Assembly: GCF_003576645.1 (NCBI RefSeq)
Contig: NC_044922.1
Span: 24,460,274 to 24,524,273, forward strand
DNA: 64,000 nucleotides
Source: Ipomoea triloba
Lineage: Eukaryota; Streptophyta; Magnoliopsida; Solanales; Convolvulaceae
Direction of reading: 5' to 3'
Positions 48,575 to 60,712 of the stretch are shown here, in pieces. Below the pieces are notes generated by a model. The model did not search any database. It was not told where the DNA came from and was given only the letters and a program-made list of their open reading frames with translations. How positions within the stretch are numbered: the stretch's first letter is position 1; each line of letters starts with the position of its first letter. The position numbers and the translations under genes are program-made.

Positions 48575-50129
48575 TGTTATAAATTATACTTATTGTAGCC
48601 ATTATGTTATAACCGTTGTAACGGTCGTATTTAGTATTATTATTAATGTTGTAAGTTATTATATATATGTACTTCCCCTAGTATTGTATTATGTGAATGA
48701 TGAATAAGATGAATCTCTTGCTTTGTATCCCTTACTTTGTTTTTACCTTTCTCCCTGCAAATTTCCTAATCATGTTTGAGGTAATGGGTTTTACAACATG
48801 TTATCAACACGTTCTTTAGGTGAAAGAGAGAGGTAAGCATTCGTTCAAGAATTCAATTTCCAGATTTACCAAATATGGAATCAACAAGTAAGCTTTACCT
48901 ACTGTTTATTTCTGCATTCGAAATAGCATGTAAATTAAACATTATGATTTACAATGCTATTAATAATATACAATTATCATGAGAATCCATATACTTTTTG
49001 CCTTGTGAATATGCATACATATTTATGCCTGAATGCCTTACTATTTTACCCTCATTTAGAAGGGATAATATGTACCATAAGTGTTCTTTAGTTGTAAATG
49101 AGCGTAGAATTGCTAAATTTAATGTATCCTTGGTGAATTTATAATTCGCAACAATAAACATGTTTGTTGTTGAAATACAAAGGCTTTACTTAAACTTGAA
49201 ATAGTAAAGCAATTAAACTGAGTAATTTCCTCGCTGAAGTAGGAAAATGTAAAAATGAATGTCATTAGCTAGGTACTCATTAAGGGGCTATTAAATCAAA
49301 TTATTATCTCAACCTATGAGTACATGCATAGGCATGAGTAGGATATAATAAATGGGAGAAAAGTTGTAAATAAATACTTAAATAGATGAACCCCGAAATC
49401 CTGAAGATTATGCCCTAAATGCTTATGATTGTACTCTTTTCCTTTAACTAAGTTTTTCCCACATATTTTTCTTATGTTAAGGTTTTTAACGACCTGAGGC
49501 AATTAAGATTGTCTTCAGGGGAGCAACAACATACACATAAATTATTGGTCCAGAAGACCACCAACTCTTGCAAATCTTGAAGATTAAGCGCGAAAGTTAT
49601 GGTAGCTTAGTACTCTTTTCCTTTAACTAAGTTTTTTCCACTGGGTTTTCTTAAGTTAAGGTTTTTAATGAGGCAACCAATACAATATATGATTTTACAA
49701 ATATCATGTACTACTCTTTTCTTTACCTAGGTTTTTCCCACGTGGTTTTCTTAGTGAATTTTTTAACGAGTCATAAAAGTATTTGAATATACCATTCATG
49801 TATCCTGGACTCTTTTATTGTCTAGGTTTTGTCTAGGTTTTTCCCACATAGTTTTTCTAGCAAGTTTTTGACGAAGTAAGATCGTGAACAAATAATGTCC
49901 AAGGGAGAATGTTATAAATTATACTTATTGTGGCCATTATGTTGTAACCGCTGTAACGGTCGTATTTAGTATTATTATTAATGTTGTAAGTTATTATATA
50001 TATGTACTTCCCCTAGTATTGTATTATGTGAATGATGAATAAGATGAATCATTTGTCTCCCTTACTTTGTCTTTACCTTTCTCCTTACAAATTCCCTAAC
50101 CATGTTTGAGCTAATGGGTTTTTACAACA
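48575..50129 (+). mobile_element. Complete non-coding LTR element (TRIM-like), 1555 bp
   Basis: Two LTRs of 224 bp (48575-48798) and 220 bp (49910-50129) start TGTTATAAATTATAC and end TTTTACAACA. The 5-bp target duplication ATTTG is perfect (48570-48574, 50130-50134). A primer-binding-like TTATCAACACG follows the first LTR and a purine tract AAGGGAGAA precedes the second. The 1.1-kb inside encodes no protein but has four copies of a hairpin-forming repeat (49432-49875). It must rely on another element's proteins. Confidence 0.9.
49432..49880. repeat. Four hairpin repeats inside the TRIM-like element
   Basis: Units at about 49432, 49609, 49711 and 49809 read TCTTTTCCTTTAACTAAG, a TTTTTCCCAC loop region, then CTTAAGTTAAGGTTTTTAAC. 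CCTTTAACTAAG can pair with CTTAAGTTAAGG. The spacing is uneven (about 100-180 bp), so these are dispersed units, not a satellite. Confidence 0.75.
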
Positions 50130-50135
50130 ATTTGA

Positions 50136-50301
50136 AAATTTTAATAGTTAAAGACCAAAATTGATACATGTATTATAGTTGAGAGACTTTTTTTTTTTCC
50201 TTTTGAGTACTACTAACTCAAAATTTTAATAGTTAAAGACCAAAATTGATACATGTATTATAGTTGAGGGACTTTTTTTCCTTTTGAGTACTACTAACTC
50301 A
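50136..50301. repeat. Tandem duplication covering a SINE tail and its flank
   Basis: The copies 50136-50220 and 50221-50301 both contain AAATTTTAATAGTTAAAGAC, the SINE target-site copy, the poly-T tail and TTTTGAGTACTACTAACTCA. Only the second is followed by the rest of the SINE. Confidence 0.85.
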
Positions 50302-50392
50302 AGCTTCCACTGAGGCTCGAACCCACTCCCATCATCTGTGTGAGAGTGTAAACCAAGATACCAAATGCCACTAGACCACAAGGTCTTTGGCT
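50274..50392 (-). mobile_element. Intact SINE, CCAAAGACCTTGTGG family, with 17-bp TSD
   Basis: On the minus strand it begins CCAAAGACCTTGTGG, with box A TGGTCTAGTGG (50368-50378), box B GGTTCGAGCC (50314-50323) and an A-rich tail. The flanks ATTATAGTTGAGGGACT (50257-50273) and ATTATAATTGAGGGACT (50393-50409) match at 16 of 17. At about 119 bp it is a compact SINE. Three damaged relatives lie in this window. Confidence 0.87.
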
Positions 50393-50439
50393 ATTATAAT
50401 TGAGGGACTAAAATGATATTTTCTCTAAAAAAAATTATT

Positions 50440-50625
50440 AATTGCAGGTAGGTTAATACATGTACATAATATGTTAATTACAAATGCATAATATGTTAAT
50501 TGTAGTAAGTACATAATTTATTTATTGAAGATACATAATATATTAATTAACTTTAAATATATAATGTGAATGTCATTTTAGACCAAGATCTACAATGTAA
50601 GGTCGATCATAGTCCATTGTATAAT
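50440..50625. repeat. ATAATATGTTAATT word repeat, possible GGACCAT-family copy
   Basis: TACATAATATGTTAATTACA-type words recur about six times, and the right part has GATCATAGTCCATTGTATAAT, close to the ends of the other copies. The left end is unclear. Confidence 0.4.
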
Positions 50626-51369
50626 AATAATTGCATATTGGGCCCTCAAATGTGAATTATAAGTAAAATTTATTTATTCAACCAAAAAAAAAAAGCCCAA
50701 AAATAAAATAAAGAGTGTTAGTGTGTAACCCTATAAATTAATCCGTTAAATGTGAATTTATCTCCACATTATCCTGTTAAGCTATTCCTCTCAATGTACA
50801 ATTTGCTATACTCATACTAATTCAACTTGTAATATTACTTCTTCATTTCTTAGATTTTGGAATTAATAACAAAGGTTCCCTCAACCTCATTTTATCTATC
50901 CTACTTATTATTGTTCATTGGTCAAGCTAATTCTTTCTTCTTCTTTTCTTTTGAGATGCTAATTCTTTCTTCTTTGCTTATTTCTATTCGTATTTTCTAA
51001 TAATTTTTAAATTTGATTTTTTGTGTTTCATAGTACTTTTAATGTAGTTTCTAAATATATAAATTTTACATACTACTTCTAAACTTAATATTACGAACAA
51101 TTAAATCGTACATAACTTCAGTCAAACATTGTTAATCGGACTCGACACATAAAATGGGATGAAGGGAGTATAGTTTATGCCTTAGAAAATGCTATATTTT
51201 GGCAATATAATGTTGGCTTTTATATAGAATTATATTGTAGATGGTTTTTGTCTTCACTCATTGGAATTGTATGCATAGTAATAATGGTAATTTTTATAAT
51301 CTGGGTAGGCACAAATTTTTATTACTCTCCATGTTCCATTTTATCTGTTTTATCTATTATATTTGCTAT
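50626..51369. other. AT-rich intergenic DNA
   Basis: TTTCTTCTTCTTTTCTTTTG runs near 50930 and general AT-richness; no gene. ATATAAATTTTACATACTAC near 51056 has diverged relatives at 51997 and 52097. Confidence 0.4.
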
Positions 51370-51378
51370 TTATTGGTA

Positions 51379-51888
51379 GAGTTATTTCCATTTTTGGTCC
51401 TATTATTATTGGAGCATTGCTAATTTTAGTCTACTTTATTAATTTTTGTCACATTGTGACCAGTCTTATTTAGTCCTTGCCACTTTTAGTCCACCGTTAA
51501 AATTTTCGTCCAAAATAGGGGTATTTTTGGTCTTTTCATGCTTTGGTCATCTCCTTGATCATTTGTAGTGATTTTCCTTACACATTTTCGTCCATTGAAG
51601 AGGTCCGACGAAAGCTATGTGAGCCACATTACAAAGCCATGGTTTTCGCCGGACCTCTTCATTGGATGAAAATCTGTAAGGAAAACCACTACAAATGATC
51701 AAGGAGATGACCAAAGCATGAAAAGATCAAAATGCCCCTGTTTTGGACAATTATTTGACGAAAATTTTAACGGTGGACTAAAAGTGACAATGACTAAATA
51801 AGACTGGCCGCAATGTGGCAAAAATTAATGAAGTGGACTAAAATTGGCTATGCCTCAATAACAGTAGGACCAAAAATGGAAATGACTC
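51379..51888. mobile_element. Foldback MITE, 510 bp, Mutator-like, perfect 9-bp TSD
   Basis: GAGTTATTTCCATTTTTGGT at the left and the complement of ACCAAAAATGGAAATGACTC at the right form the ends, and the two ~240-bp halves are inverted copies almost to the centre (near 51633). TTATTGGTA is duplicated exactly at 51370-51378 and 51889-51897. The whole element can form one long hairpin and has no coding frame. Confidence 0.92.
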
Positions 51889-51899
51889 TTATTGGTACA

Positions 51900-53120
51900 A
51901 GTTAAACGAACTCTTTTTTCTTAGTTTGTTTTCTATAATTATTTACATATATAATTTTTGTGTGTTTAATAGTACTTTTAATTTTAGTTTCTAAATATAT
52001 AAATTTTATATACTAAAATTAACATTATAAAAAATTGAATTAGAAATAACTTCAATCCAGTCTCGTTAATCGAATTGAACTAGATACTAAATATATAAAT
52101 TTTATATACTAATACTAAACTTAACATTATAAAAAGTTGAATTAGAAATAACTTTAATCATCTAGATACACAAATGAGAGAATGAGTAATAGAGGTGTTA
52201 AGTGGGTGGGTTGAAAGACAAGGGTTGAGCCAAGGAAAGATGGTTGTAGGTTTCTTGGGAACGTGGGTTTAGATTAAGCCAGCGCATTTACAACCATCTT
52301 TTAATTAACAAATCAAGACTGAAAACCTAGATTAGCTTCCTTAATTCATGGGTTGCCTACTTGCCCACATCATTAATTAATTCTAAGTAATAATAACAAT
52401 GAAAATAGGTGGAAAATAACACTTTGATTATTCCTTGTTGTTCTTAAAAGGTTGAATCCCAACTCTAAGAGTACGCTCCAACCCGTGATGAGATTTGATC
52501 CCGAATCATTGTTCCAACTGATCGAGCTGCCTATGCGGGCCACTTTGATTATTCCTATTTGTGATCATGTATACATTTATTCCATTAATTATTTGTGTGT
52601 AAACTTAGATCCTCATTTGTAATTCATAAAGTGGTACATAATTTTGTCATTCCCTTAATTGTTATGAAAGTGTCAACTTTGACCTAAGGGACCAAATATA
52701 TCACTTTAATAATAAATAATAAATTAAATTTACACTACGACTATATTTGCCATCCAGATAAAAAAAATTCATTTTCCCAATAATAGTAAACAAAGAAAGC
52801 ATAGGGTAAATATCTACAGAAGTGTGGGCTTGACGTACGTTGAGGAGTCATAGTACCACCTAGGTTGCTTTATTATTCTATTGCATATTGATAGCAGGCA
52901 CGTGACAGGTTGTCCTTGTGCTGGTTAGCCACGGGTTTTCAGTTGTGTACTGCAATTATATTATATATATATTATAATAATAACAATAACTTAAGTGCCG
53001 AAAATGATATTATAGATTGGGTTGTATTTTTTTCGCAGCAGATATCATTTTAGGGTCAAGTAGAATCCTTTTATTAGATTCCAACAAGATTTTATTTGTA
53101 TCCATATCTTATATGTATAA
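51900..53120. other. Intergenic DNA with a SINE-like fragment
   Basis: At 52449-52548 a minus-strand copy carries a box-B-like GGGATCAAATC and GATCAGTTGGAAC, and ends GTTGGGATTCAACC, like the fragment at 14227. Two AT-rich near-duplicates of AACATTATAAAAA(A/G)TTGAAT lie at about 52022 and 52122. No gene. Confidence 0.4.
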
Positions 53121-53124
53121 GATT

Positions 53125-53440
53125 AGGATCATATCACATGAGAATTAGGCTTTCTGTGCGAACTGTATAACTTTGTAACAACAGTTACACAACTGCACAT
53201 TATAGGTTGCACAATCGTAAGTGTAAATTAATTACGAAATTGTCACCATATTTTTTTAAGAAAATACTCTACAATGTGTTTTGGTAGTTGTTTTGCAAGT
53301 GCACAATCCTTCATTGCAATTTACACAATACAATCAGGTAGTAGCATGCAATTGCATAATCCAGTATTACGAGTTGCGCAAGGTAGTTTTTAGCTCTCAC
53401 AGAAAGAGTGATTCTCATTTGATCCTGACACACTCTTTAT
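53125..53440. mobile_element. Word-array MITE with TGCACAAT words
   Basis: GGATCATATCACATGAGAAT followed by CTTTCTGTGCGAACTG at the left faces TAGCTCTCACAGAAAGAG and ATTCTCATTTGATCCTGA at the right, an inverted pair of about 45 bp. The inside is a string of related words: GTTACACAACTGCAC, GGTTGCACAATCG, AAGTGCACAATCC, AATTGCATAATCC, GAGTTGCGCAAGG. Confidence 0.65.
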
Positions 53441-54730
53441 ATATGTTAGTTAACAAGCCTGATTTGTTCCGATCTACATGTTATATATTCATATATTAGT
53501 AAGAAAAATGTTATTATTACTAGTTAATTAGATAGTGAAATATTATTATAATATTAGGAGTAATGTTAGTTGGGATACAATAGGTAGTGATATGCATGAG
53601 CATTATATTATTTTTAAGCACAATAAGAAGCTAAGCAGTTTGATTTTGTGCGGTGCGCTGCGGTTGCATCGATGGCAATGAGATTTGTTTGATATGCATT
53701 TGAGTGTGTGCAACTGTACGTGCATGATATGATATGAGATGAGATCATATCATTAACATTTAACATACAGTAAATGATGGGATGCGAAGGCTAGGGTGGG
53801 TGACAACGTAAGGGTAGCAGCAGGGGTTGTCGGTTCCGCATGTGTGCCAAATGTCTACGAGGAACCAACCTCGAACAGCATCATATCATCATATATTTGC
53901 ACTCCCATCCCATCCTAACATCAATTTCTGTGTATACATTAATCTCGAGATACCCGTACACTGTGTGAGCATAAATATAATATAAATATAAATGTGCAGT
54001 CCAACTATCAGTTTAGATTTTTAGTTGGATGGAACACATGCTTCAATTCACTTCACTGCACGCACCTATTCCCAACTAATCTTCAATTCTACTTCCTCAC
54101 TCTCATCTCTTATTTCTTTTGGCTACGTACATTCTCAACAATCAAATTAAAACACCCACCACCTTTACTTTTATTAGGTCCAAATCTACGCCTAATGCGT
54201 TATGCTGCATGCTAAAAAACATATAATATATAATTTTAAGTTTAGATAGTTGTCCCACTAGCTCATCAATCTCCAATCTTATTGTCCAGCTCTAGTCAGC
54301 CAGGTCCGTGATGAGCCAAATCTGATTGGCTAGGTCAGCAAGATTTCCAAAATGTTTCAATTATTTTCCACTTGTCTATATTAACAAATCTTGAAACACA
54401 TGACATATATAATGTTTATTAAACAACTAGTTGAGTAGCTAGATTCATCAATATAATCCGTTATATATATATTAACAAATCTTGCAACAAAATACGTCAG
54501 GGATTAGTGCTAGGTAATTAACATGCTCGACTAGTGACGTACTCAATAAATGATATATAGAATGATGATCAACTTTTAGTAAGACCAAACTTAGGAATGA
54601 AGCACTGCAAGATTGAATTAATTAGTTCAATCTAGTGGTTATTGGTGGGAATTAAATTACTCAAATAAGATAGTTACAAGCTAGACCCTATAATTAAATG
54701 TAGCATGAGGTTTTAATAGAACTAGTGTTG
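53441..54730. other. AT-rich intergenic DNA
   Basis: No gene or clear repeat. A small non-repeat stretch near 53790-53880 is less AT-rich. Confidence 0.4.
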
Positions 54731-54734
54731 GAAT

Positions 54735-55128
54735 CACTGTTGTAAAAATTCCTCGCCTAGGCGTTCGCCTAGGTGGCCGCACGCCTAGCGCCTAACTCGG
54801 CCGATTGGGTAGAGTTGGCGGCCGAATTTGGGCGAGTTAACTCGCCAAACTCGGCAGAGTTACCCAAGTTAACTCGAGCGTGACGACCTTATTAATTTTT
54901 TTTATTAAATTTATTTATTTATATAAGTAAGAGAAGTAAGATGTATACATAATATATATAATATAATATATGACATACACCCACACACATGCATTATTTT
55001 TTTTTTATTTTTATAGGTCACCACCTAGGTATCACTTAGGCGCCGCCTAGACCGCTTAGGCGCTAGGCGCTAGTCTACTGCCCAACTAGCGCCTAGCGCC
55101 TACTGAAACCATGGTTGGAACAATGAAT
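54735..55128. mobile_element. MITE built of GCCTAGGC palindromes
   Basis: The left part has CTCGCCTAGGCGTTCGCCTA and several AACTCG/CGAGTT pairs. The right part has TTAGGCGCTAGGCGCTAG and ACTAGCGCCTAGCGCC. The two GC-rich arms are inverted with respect to each other, around an AT-rich centre (54890-55010). Similar GCCTAGGCG repeats are common in plant hAT-like MITEs. Confidence 0.55.
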
Positions 55129-55129
55129 G

Positions 55130-56937
55130 TCGGCCAACCCCCACATTCTAAACGTGGCTAAAGGTTGTATAGAACTATCATAATTAAGACATAGGATGTT
55201 TGAATACTTAAAAAAAAGGAAGCACAAAATTGTAATTATTAAGTTCAATTCTTCTTAATCTCTGTCCTCATCTATAAATGTAAGAAGACACAACTCATTT
55301 ATGTGACTGCAACTCTAACAATCATACGTACAACACGGTATTCTCATATTGAATTCAATCAATTTACTTAGTTTGTAATGTGCAGTGCTAAGTAATTCAA
55401 TTCCATTTTTCTTATCACTGCTTTATTTTCATCTATTATATCTTTAATTTCATTCCTTTTATTTTTTTTTGAGTGGGTGACTTATTACTTCTATAGGTCC
55501 TTGTTAAGTGGGTGTTATGTCGCAGTACTTAGGACGGGGGAGTGAAGCTGCTTGCCCATTTCTCGTAATAGATTTACTCTTGAATAATCTAACCAATTGT
55601 CACGTGAACAGTATAAAGTTTGTTCCTATCCCAAAAAAACTATGAAAATGTCATTCTTTCCTATTCCGCAGTATCAGAAAACCAGCAACTCTTTACAGCA
55701 CAACAAACAAAACTCGTTAGTGTGCAACAGCATTTTATGAATTCTAGGCGGTTTGGTGTCAATAGATTCCCGACATATTATTAGCTAGGAAAAAATACTT
55801 GTATTTTGTACGGAGTAATATTTTTGAGATACAACAAAAAATACAGAAGAAAATAAAGGAATAAAACTTGAATCAATTGACATCTTCAAGCATGTACTCA
55901 CTTTCTATAAGTCTTTAATCTTACTCTACAAGTAACAAGGATACTCGATTAAGACATATGAGGCTATGAGATAAAAGAAGATCTACAGAAATTTCAGGTT
56001 GCTCTGTCAAGAATTATTTTTCTATTAAGTTGTGTAATTGAGAACTTTATTCAAAGATATATTCTCAATTGTGTACTGCATATAACACAGGAAAGTATGA
56101 TAGTGATGAAATTAACTTTTCTATCTCTCAGACTTTTATTAGTGTATTATCTTTAGAAGTTGGTGCCTTTAACCACCATGTAACTTCTCCTGAGAGTTGT
56201 AAGATATATATATATATATAAAAGTTCCTAGTATTAATATTGGATATATGTTTTCGCCATCGCGCATATAAAATACTAATAATACATATAAAGAAATATC
56301 ATTTTTCCTTCTACGAATTATATAGAAAAAACTCTACTCATATTTATTATACAATTTCTAAAATCATAACAAAAGGTGATGATGATTTTTTTTTATTTTA
56401 TAAATATATACATTTTGTTATCTGTAAAATATTTTTTTGTCAAACATCTTAATTTTAATGTGATACGTACGTGTTTGAGCAATATTTGTAAAGAAAATAT
56501 TAATTTTTATATCTATAGAAAATATTCATTATTAGGTGGTCTTAGAATATTTTAAATAATTTTTAACCTATTTTTAATCTAAAGAATTTTGTTTAAAGTA
56601 AGTATTAGTAGGTTATATGACTACATAAGTTGGAGCTATTCCTTCTTTGTTTTTTTTTTTTTGTTTTTTTTTCATTTTTTTAATTTTCTTTTAAATTAAA
56701 TTAATATTTTTTAAATACTCATAATTCTTTACAAGGTAACATCTGTTCTATACTTTCTCAAACAGTTTCAGTCCAAAAAATCTAAGTCCATATCACAGAT
56801 TTTTTTTATATTTCAAATTATATTAATGTTTAATCTAACGTATGTTATTATGAAATGAGTGGAATATTCAAAAAAGTAAATGGTATTAGTTAATTTTTTA
56901 AATTAAGTGATTCAAATAATGGGTAATGATGTGAAAC
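55130..56937. other. AT-rich intergenic DNA
   Basis: Only T-rich tracts (56640-56700), an (AT)n run near 56206 and general AT-richness are seen. No gene. Confidence 0.4.
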
Positions 56938-57080
56938 GAGGGCAAATTATTATGTGGACCAGGTGGATCCGGATCCAAAATATACCATTTACATATTAAA
57001 TGTTTACAATTTTATATTGAATGTTCATAATTTAATACTAAATGTTTATAATTCAAATTACAAGGTGAACCCGAGTCCCG
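56938..57080. repeat. GGACCAT-family repeat, AATGTTTATAAT type
   Basis: It starts GAGGGCAAATTATTATGTGG then ACCAGGTGGATCCGGATCC. The inside repeats AAATGTTTACAATTT, GAATGTTCATAATTT and AAATGTTTATAATTC. The right side has GGTGAACCCGAGTCCCGG. Confidence 0.55.
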
Positions 57081-57639
57081 GTATAACTACTTGTGAAACC
57101 AACAAGCCAATTGTTATTAAAATGAGAACCTACGTTATCAATCTCAACTTTTTTTGTTCAACTTTACACATCTAATTAACAATAGTTATTAGCAATTTAA
57201 AAGGAGCAATGTAGGAGCTTTCTAGGGCAATAGGCCAGGGTAGAATCTAGCTTTTACCATACTAGTGGGTGTCTTTTTTTGGGATTTTACTGTGATCGAT
57301 AAAGCAAACTTTGTTCAGTGTCACAATATAATATAATTAATGTATTTTCTATAGGACATTACTTTTAATTTCTTGTAATTCTTTTCATTATGGGTATTTT
57401 TATATTATATTATATTAGCAAAAAAGACAACCATAAACGAGCATATGAGAACGCCAATTTTGCTTCCACTTTCCGGCGGTTTTCGCTCGTCTTTTCGCTT
57501 TTGTTTTCACGCTGTCACATGACGGCGAGAAATCTGGGAGTTTTTGGGAACAGTAAGGACTCCTAGGAGCCACAACACTATCATGTATTTGATGTCATAA
57601 AATATATAAACTTGGGTCTTTTAATAATTATATTTAAAT

Positions 57640-58000
57640 TTTTAAATTAAATACTCGTTTTGTCTAGTTTTATTTTCTCATTTAAAAATTCAACCGAATC
57701 TGACCTCGCTAAGTTGACTTCAACTGTATCATCATCATTCCAATCTCGGCTCACAACATCGTTCAGCCCTCGATGAGGAAGCCATGCATCTTGAAATGCA
57801 AATCTAGGCTTTCGTTGATCAATATGTTCATCACACAACTTAATCAAGATGGGCGAATGGTCCGATTGGAACCTCGACAGGTGGATGACCAAAGTATTTT
57901 TTTAACATTTTTTGCCACTCCAGATTATAGAGAGCACAGTCCATACGTGCTCCTTTATAAGCTTCATTCGTGATACCTCTCGACCACGTAAGTTAGAGAT
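57640..58000 (-). pseudogene. LINE endonuclease domain relic
   Basis: Minus-strand translations give ALYNLEWQKM upstream and then LSRFQSDHSPILIKL, the SDH motif of L1-type AP endonucleases, followed by KPRFAFQDAWLPH. A frameshift separates the two parts near 57893. The frame ends at 57647 and no reverse transcriptase follows. Short dead fragment. Confidence 0.72.
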
Positions 58001-58479
58001 TGTTTACAGTAGAGTTACGTTAATGCACTAAAAGTCATAATTTTATGTTGATTAGAATAAAATTTGTACCATTTAATATGATTTTATTTTATCAATTTGT
58101 AATATAAGTAATTATTTCACACATGGTTAATGTAACGTTTTGCTACACCAAAATAGCATATATTTTTCTTTGAAAAATAATGCAAAACAAGTGCATAGCT
58201 GACAATTTGGGTTTTATAATATTGTTACATAATGTATTGTCCAAAAACAGACACTACACTATGGCAGGCTAAGAATAAATATAATTTTACCAAAGATTCT
58301 CTATAGTATTTGGCAACTTATACTGGTAATTAATAGAAATATCATCGCATATGCGTGGTGAAATAAAATAAATAAAAAATGGTAAGTTTATTTTATAGTG
58401 AGTGAGTGGCCCAAAACATGGTGATTAGCATGAGAGTTGACCTACTCCCAAATTTTGTCGTCTTCCTCGGTATTGCTGA
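58001..58479. other. AT-rich intergenic DNA
   Basis: Nothing recognised. Confidence 0.4.
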
Positions 58480-58555
58480 TACTGAGGCTTGAACCCACCA
58501 CCTCCCGAATAAAGGGAAGAGTTTGATGCCACTGGACCACAAGGTCCTTGGCAGA
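58480..58555 (-). mobile_element. SINE fragment, CCAAAGACCTTGTGG family
   Basis: On the minus strand it has GCCAAGGACCTTGTGGTCCA, box A with one change (TGGTCCAGTGG, 58529-58539), and box B GGTTCAAGCC at 58486-58495. No tail is recognised. Confidence 0.6.
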
Positions 58556-60030
58556 TTAACTCTATATTTATTTCTAAACTTTTTACTATTAAAAAAATCA
58601 GAAGTCTTTTTGCCAATTTTCATATTTTCACCCATGTATATACACTCAGTGCATAAAAATTCATCATCTCCTCTGATCAGTTAAGCTCTCTCAATGATCC
58701 CCAAGTTCCCAATAGAATTTAAACTCCTACACCACCCTCATAAATTTTGTACCTCATATTGTTGTCGATGTTTTTATTTTTTATTTTTATTATTAAATAT
58801 GCAATTATGATTATATTTTTATGTTTTTTTTTATTTTATTAGATTGCATTATTAATTTTAATATTTTTTGTCAAATGTAGTTCTCAGTCTCTAAATTCTA
58901 CCCCCAAAATAAGTTGGAATAAATGATTAAATGGACAAATAATCAATTAGTAAATCGTTGATTAAAAGGGTACAGATCATTATTATATTTTTATTTTTTT
59001 CAAAGATCAACATATATAAATATAATGTCTTTCGATTGTTACATTTTAAAAAATATTTATTATAAAATGCTTTTGCTAGCAATTAAAAGAACATCCAGGA
59101 TATCACCTTGACACCTTGTACATACATTAGTTCATATAAATGATGGATCGCATACTTTAATTTGATATCAGAGTCAACCCTATACGAAAGGTCATGAGTT
59201 CGAAACTCCACGTCACCCGATAAAAAAAATAGACTATGGTCCACGTGTTGTGCTTAGGCATGGAGCACATGCTTTAATTTTGATAGACTAATGGTACTTC
59301 TTTTCATCTTTATTTTTAGAAAGATTAACAAATATAATTACATACTTTGAGAAAAATAACTATAATTCTTGTGTGTTGGTTAGTTGATACTAGTACTTAA
59401 TGGTAGGTGATGTTTGATTTGATAAGAATGACATCTCTTTGATGAAAACTACACCTACGGAGCGTCGTCCAAAAAGTATAGCTGATGATGTGCTTTCATA
59501 ATCTAAATGCGGGTACAACTTTTCTTACTAAATACTCCATATTTTATAAAGTGATCAGTGTTATAATTTTTTAAAATATTTATATTTATTAGTTAACTAG
59601 AGTAGTTTCAAGTAGTCTAGACTTATTTTATATTATTTTTATTCAATGTTGGTTATAAGTTATAATTGATTTATTATATTTAATGTTAATAGTAAGTATT
59701 AATGTTATATATTGATGGGGCCATGGGATCCCAGGGGCCTATTTTATGGAAAAGTATTGGTCCAAGCGATATGTCCATTTTTATTGTCAATAAAAGAATG
59801 TAGCATGAAGCAAAATATTAGAGAAAATGTAACTATTAAGATTTGAACTCAAGACCTCAAGACCTCAAGCATTACATCATTAACTCTACAACACCAAACC
59901 ATTCAAGATCTTGTACATTAAAGGGCAGGAAGCTCCACTTATGCATGGAAGTGCACTGGAAGCAAAGTACTAGGAGGACACATGTGTGGCCAAGAATGAA
60001 GGCTGTCACATGGCGTCCATTTGTCAACGA
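58556..60030. other. AT-rich intergenic DNA
   Basis: A tRNA-like GAGTTCGAAACTCC lies at 59198 after TTGATATCAGAGTCAACC, which could be a retroelement or SINE scrap. ACTATGGTCCACGTGTTGTG at 59231 resembles a GGACCAT-family end. No gene. Confidence 0.4.
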
Positions 60031-60035
60031 TCCGT

Positions 60036-60170
60036 GAGTCATACAACAGTCATACAATGTGCACTGTATGGCATAACAATGTGCGCTGGAGGAAGAAACA
60101 ATGTGCACTGTATGGCATAGCAATGTGCACTGAAAGAAGGAACAGTGTGCACTAGAAGGCAAAAAAAATT
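60036..60170. repeat. CAATGTGCACTGTATGGCAT word array
   Basis: CAATGTGCACTGTATGGCAT and close variants occur five times, at about 60055, 60078, 60099, 60120 and 60146, two forms alternating (one with GAAAGAAGGAA). GTGCAC is palindromic. This matches the short-word style of the element at 6590. Confidence 0.6.
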
Positions 60171-60303
60171 TTAACTTACACAAAATTACAATAATGCCAC
60201 CGCATTTTCTTTAAAAAATCTCCAATTTTGACCATTGATCTAGATTCAATCTACAGATATAATTTCATCATTTTTCTCACCTAAGGCAATTATTTCGTAT
60301 GAT

Positions 60304-60308
<5 letters not shown>

Positions 60309-60337
<29 letters not shown>

Positions 60338-60712
60338 TATATATATATATATATATGCGGTTGATCACCTTCTACGATGCGGTTGTCCGGTAGATTTAGG
60401 TGCATAATTTTTCTTCTTAAGGTGCGTGGTTTGTATGCTTAAGGTGCGTTAGTGTTGAAACTTAAGGTGAGTGAACCTAAAGCTTAAGGTGCATGATTTT
60501 CTTTCTTAAGGTGCGTTGTTTTCCTTCTTAAGGTACGCGATTTGCATGTTTAAGGTGCGTGAGTTATTGAAACTTAAGGTGCGCCATTTTAAAACCTTAG
60601 ATGCGTGGTTTATGTTCTTAATGTGTGTGATTTGTGTACTTAAGGTGCGTCATTGTAATCCTTAAGGTGCATAATCGCATAACCGCATGGGAAACCTTCC
60701 CCGCACCTGAAC

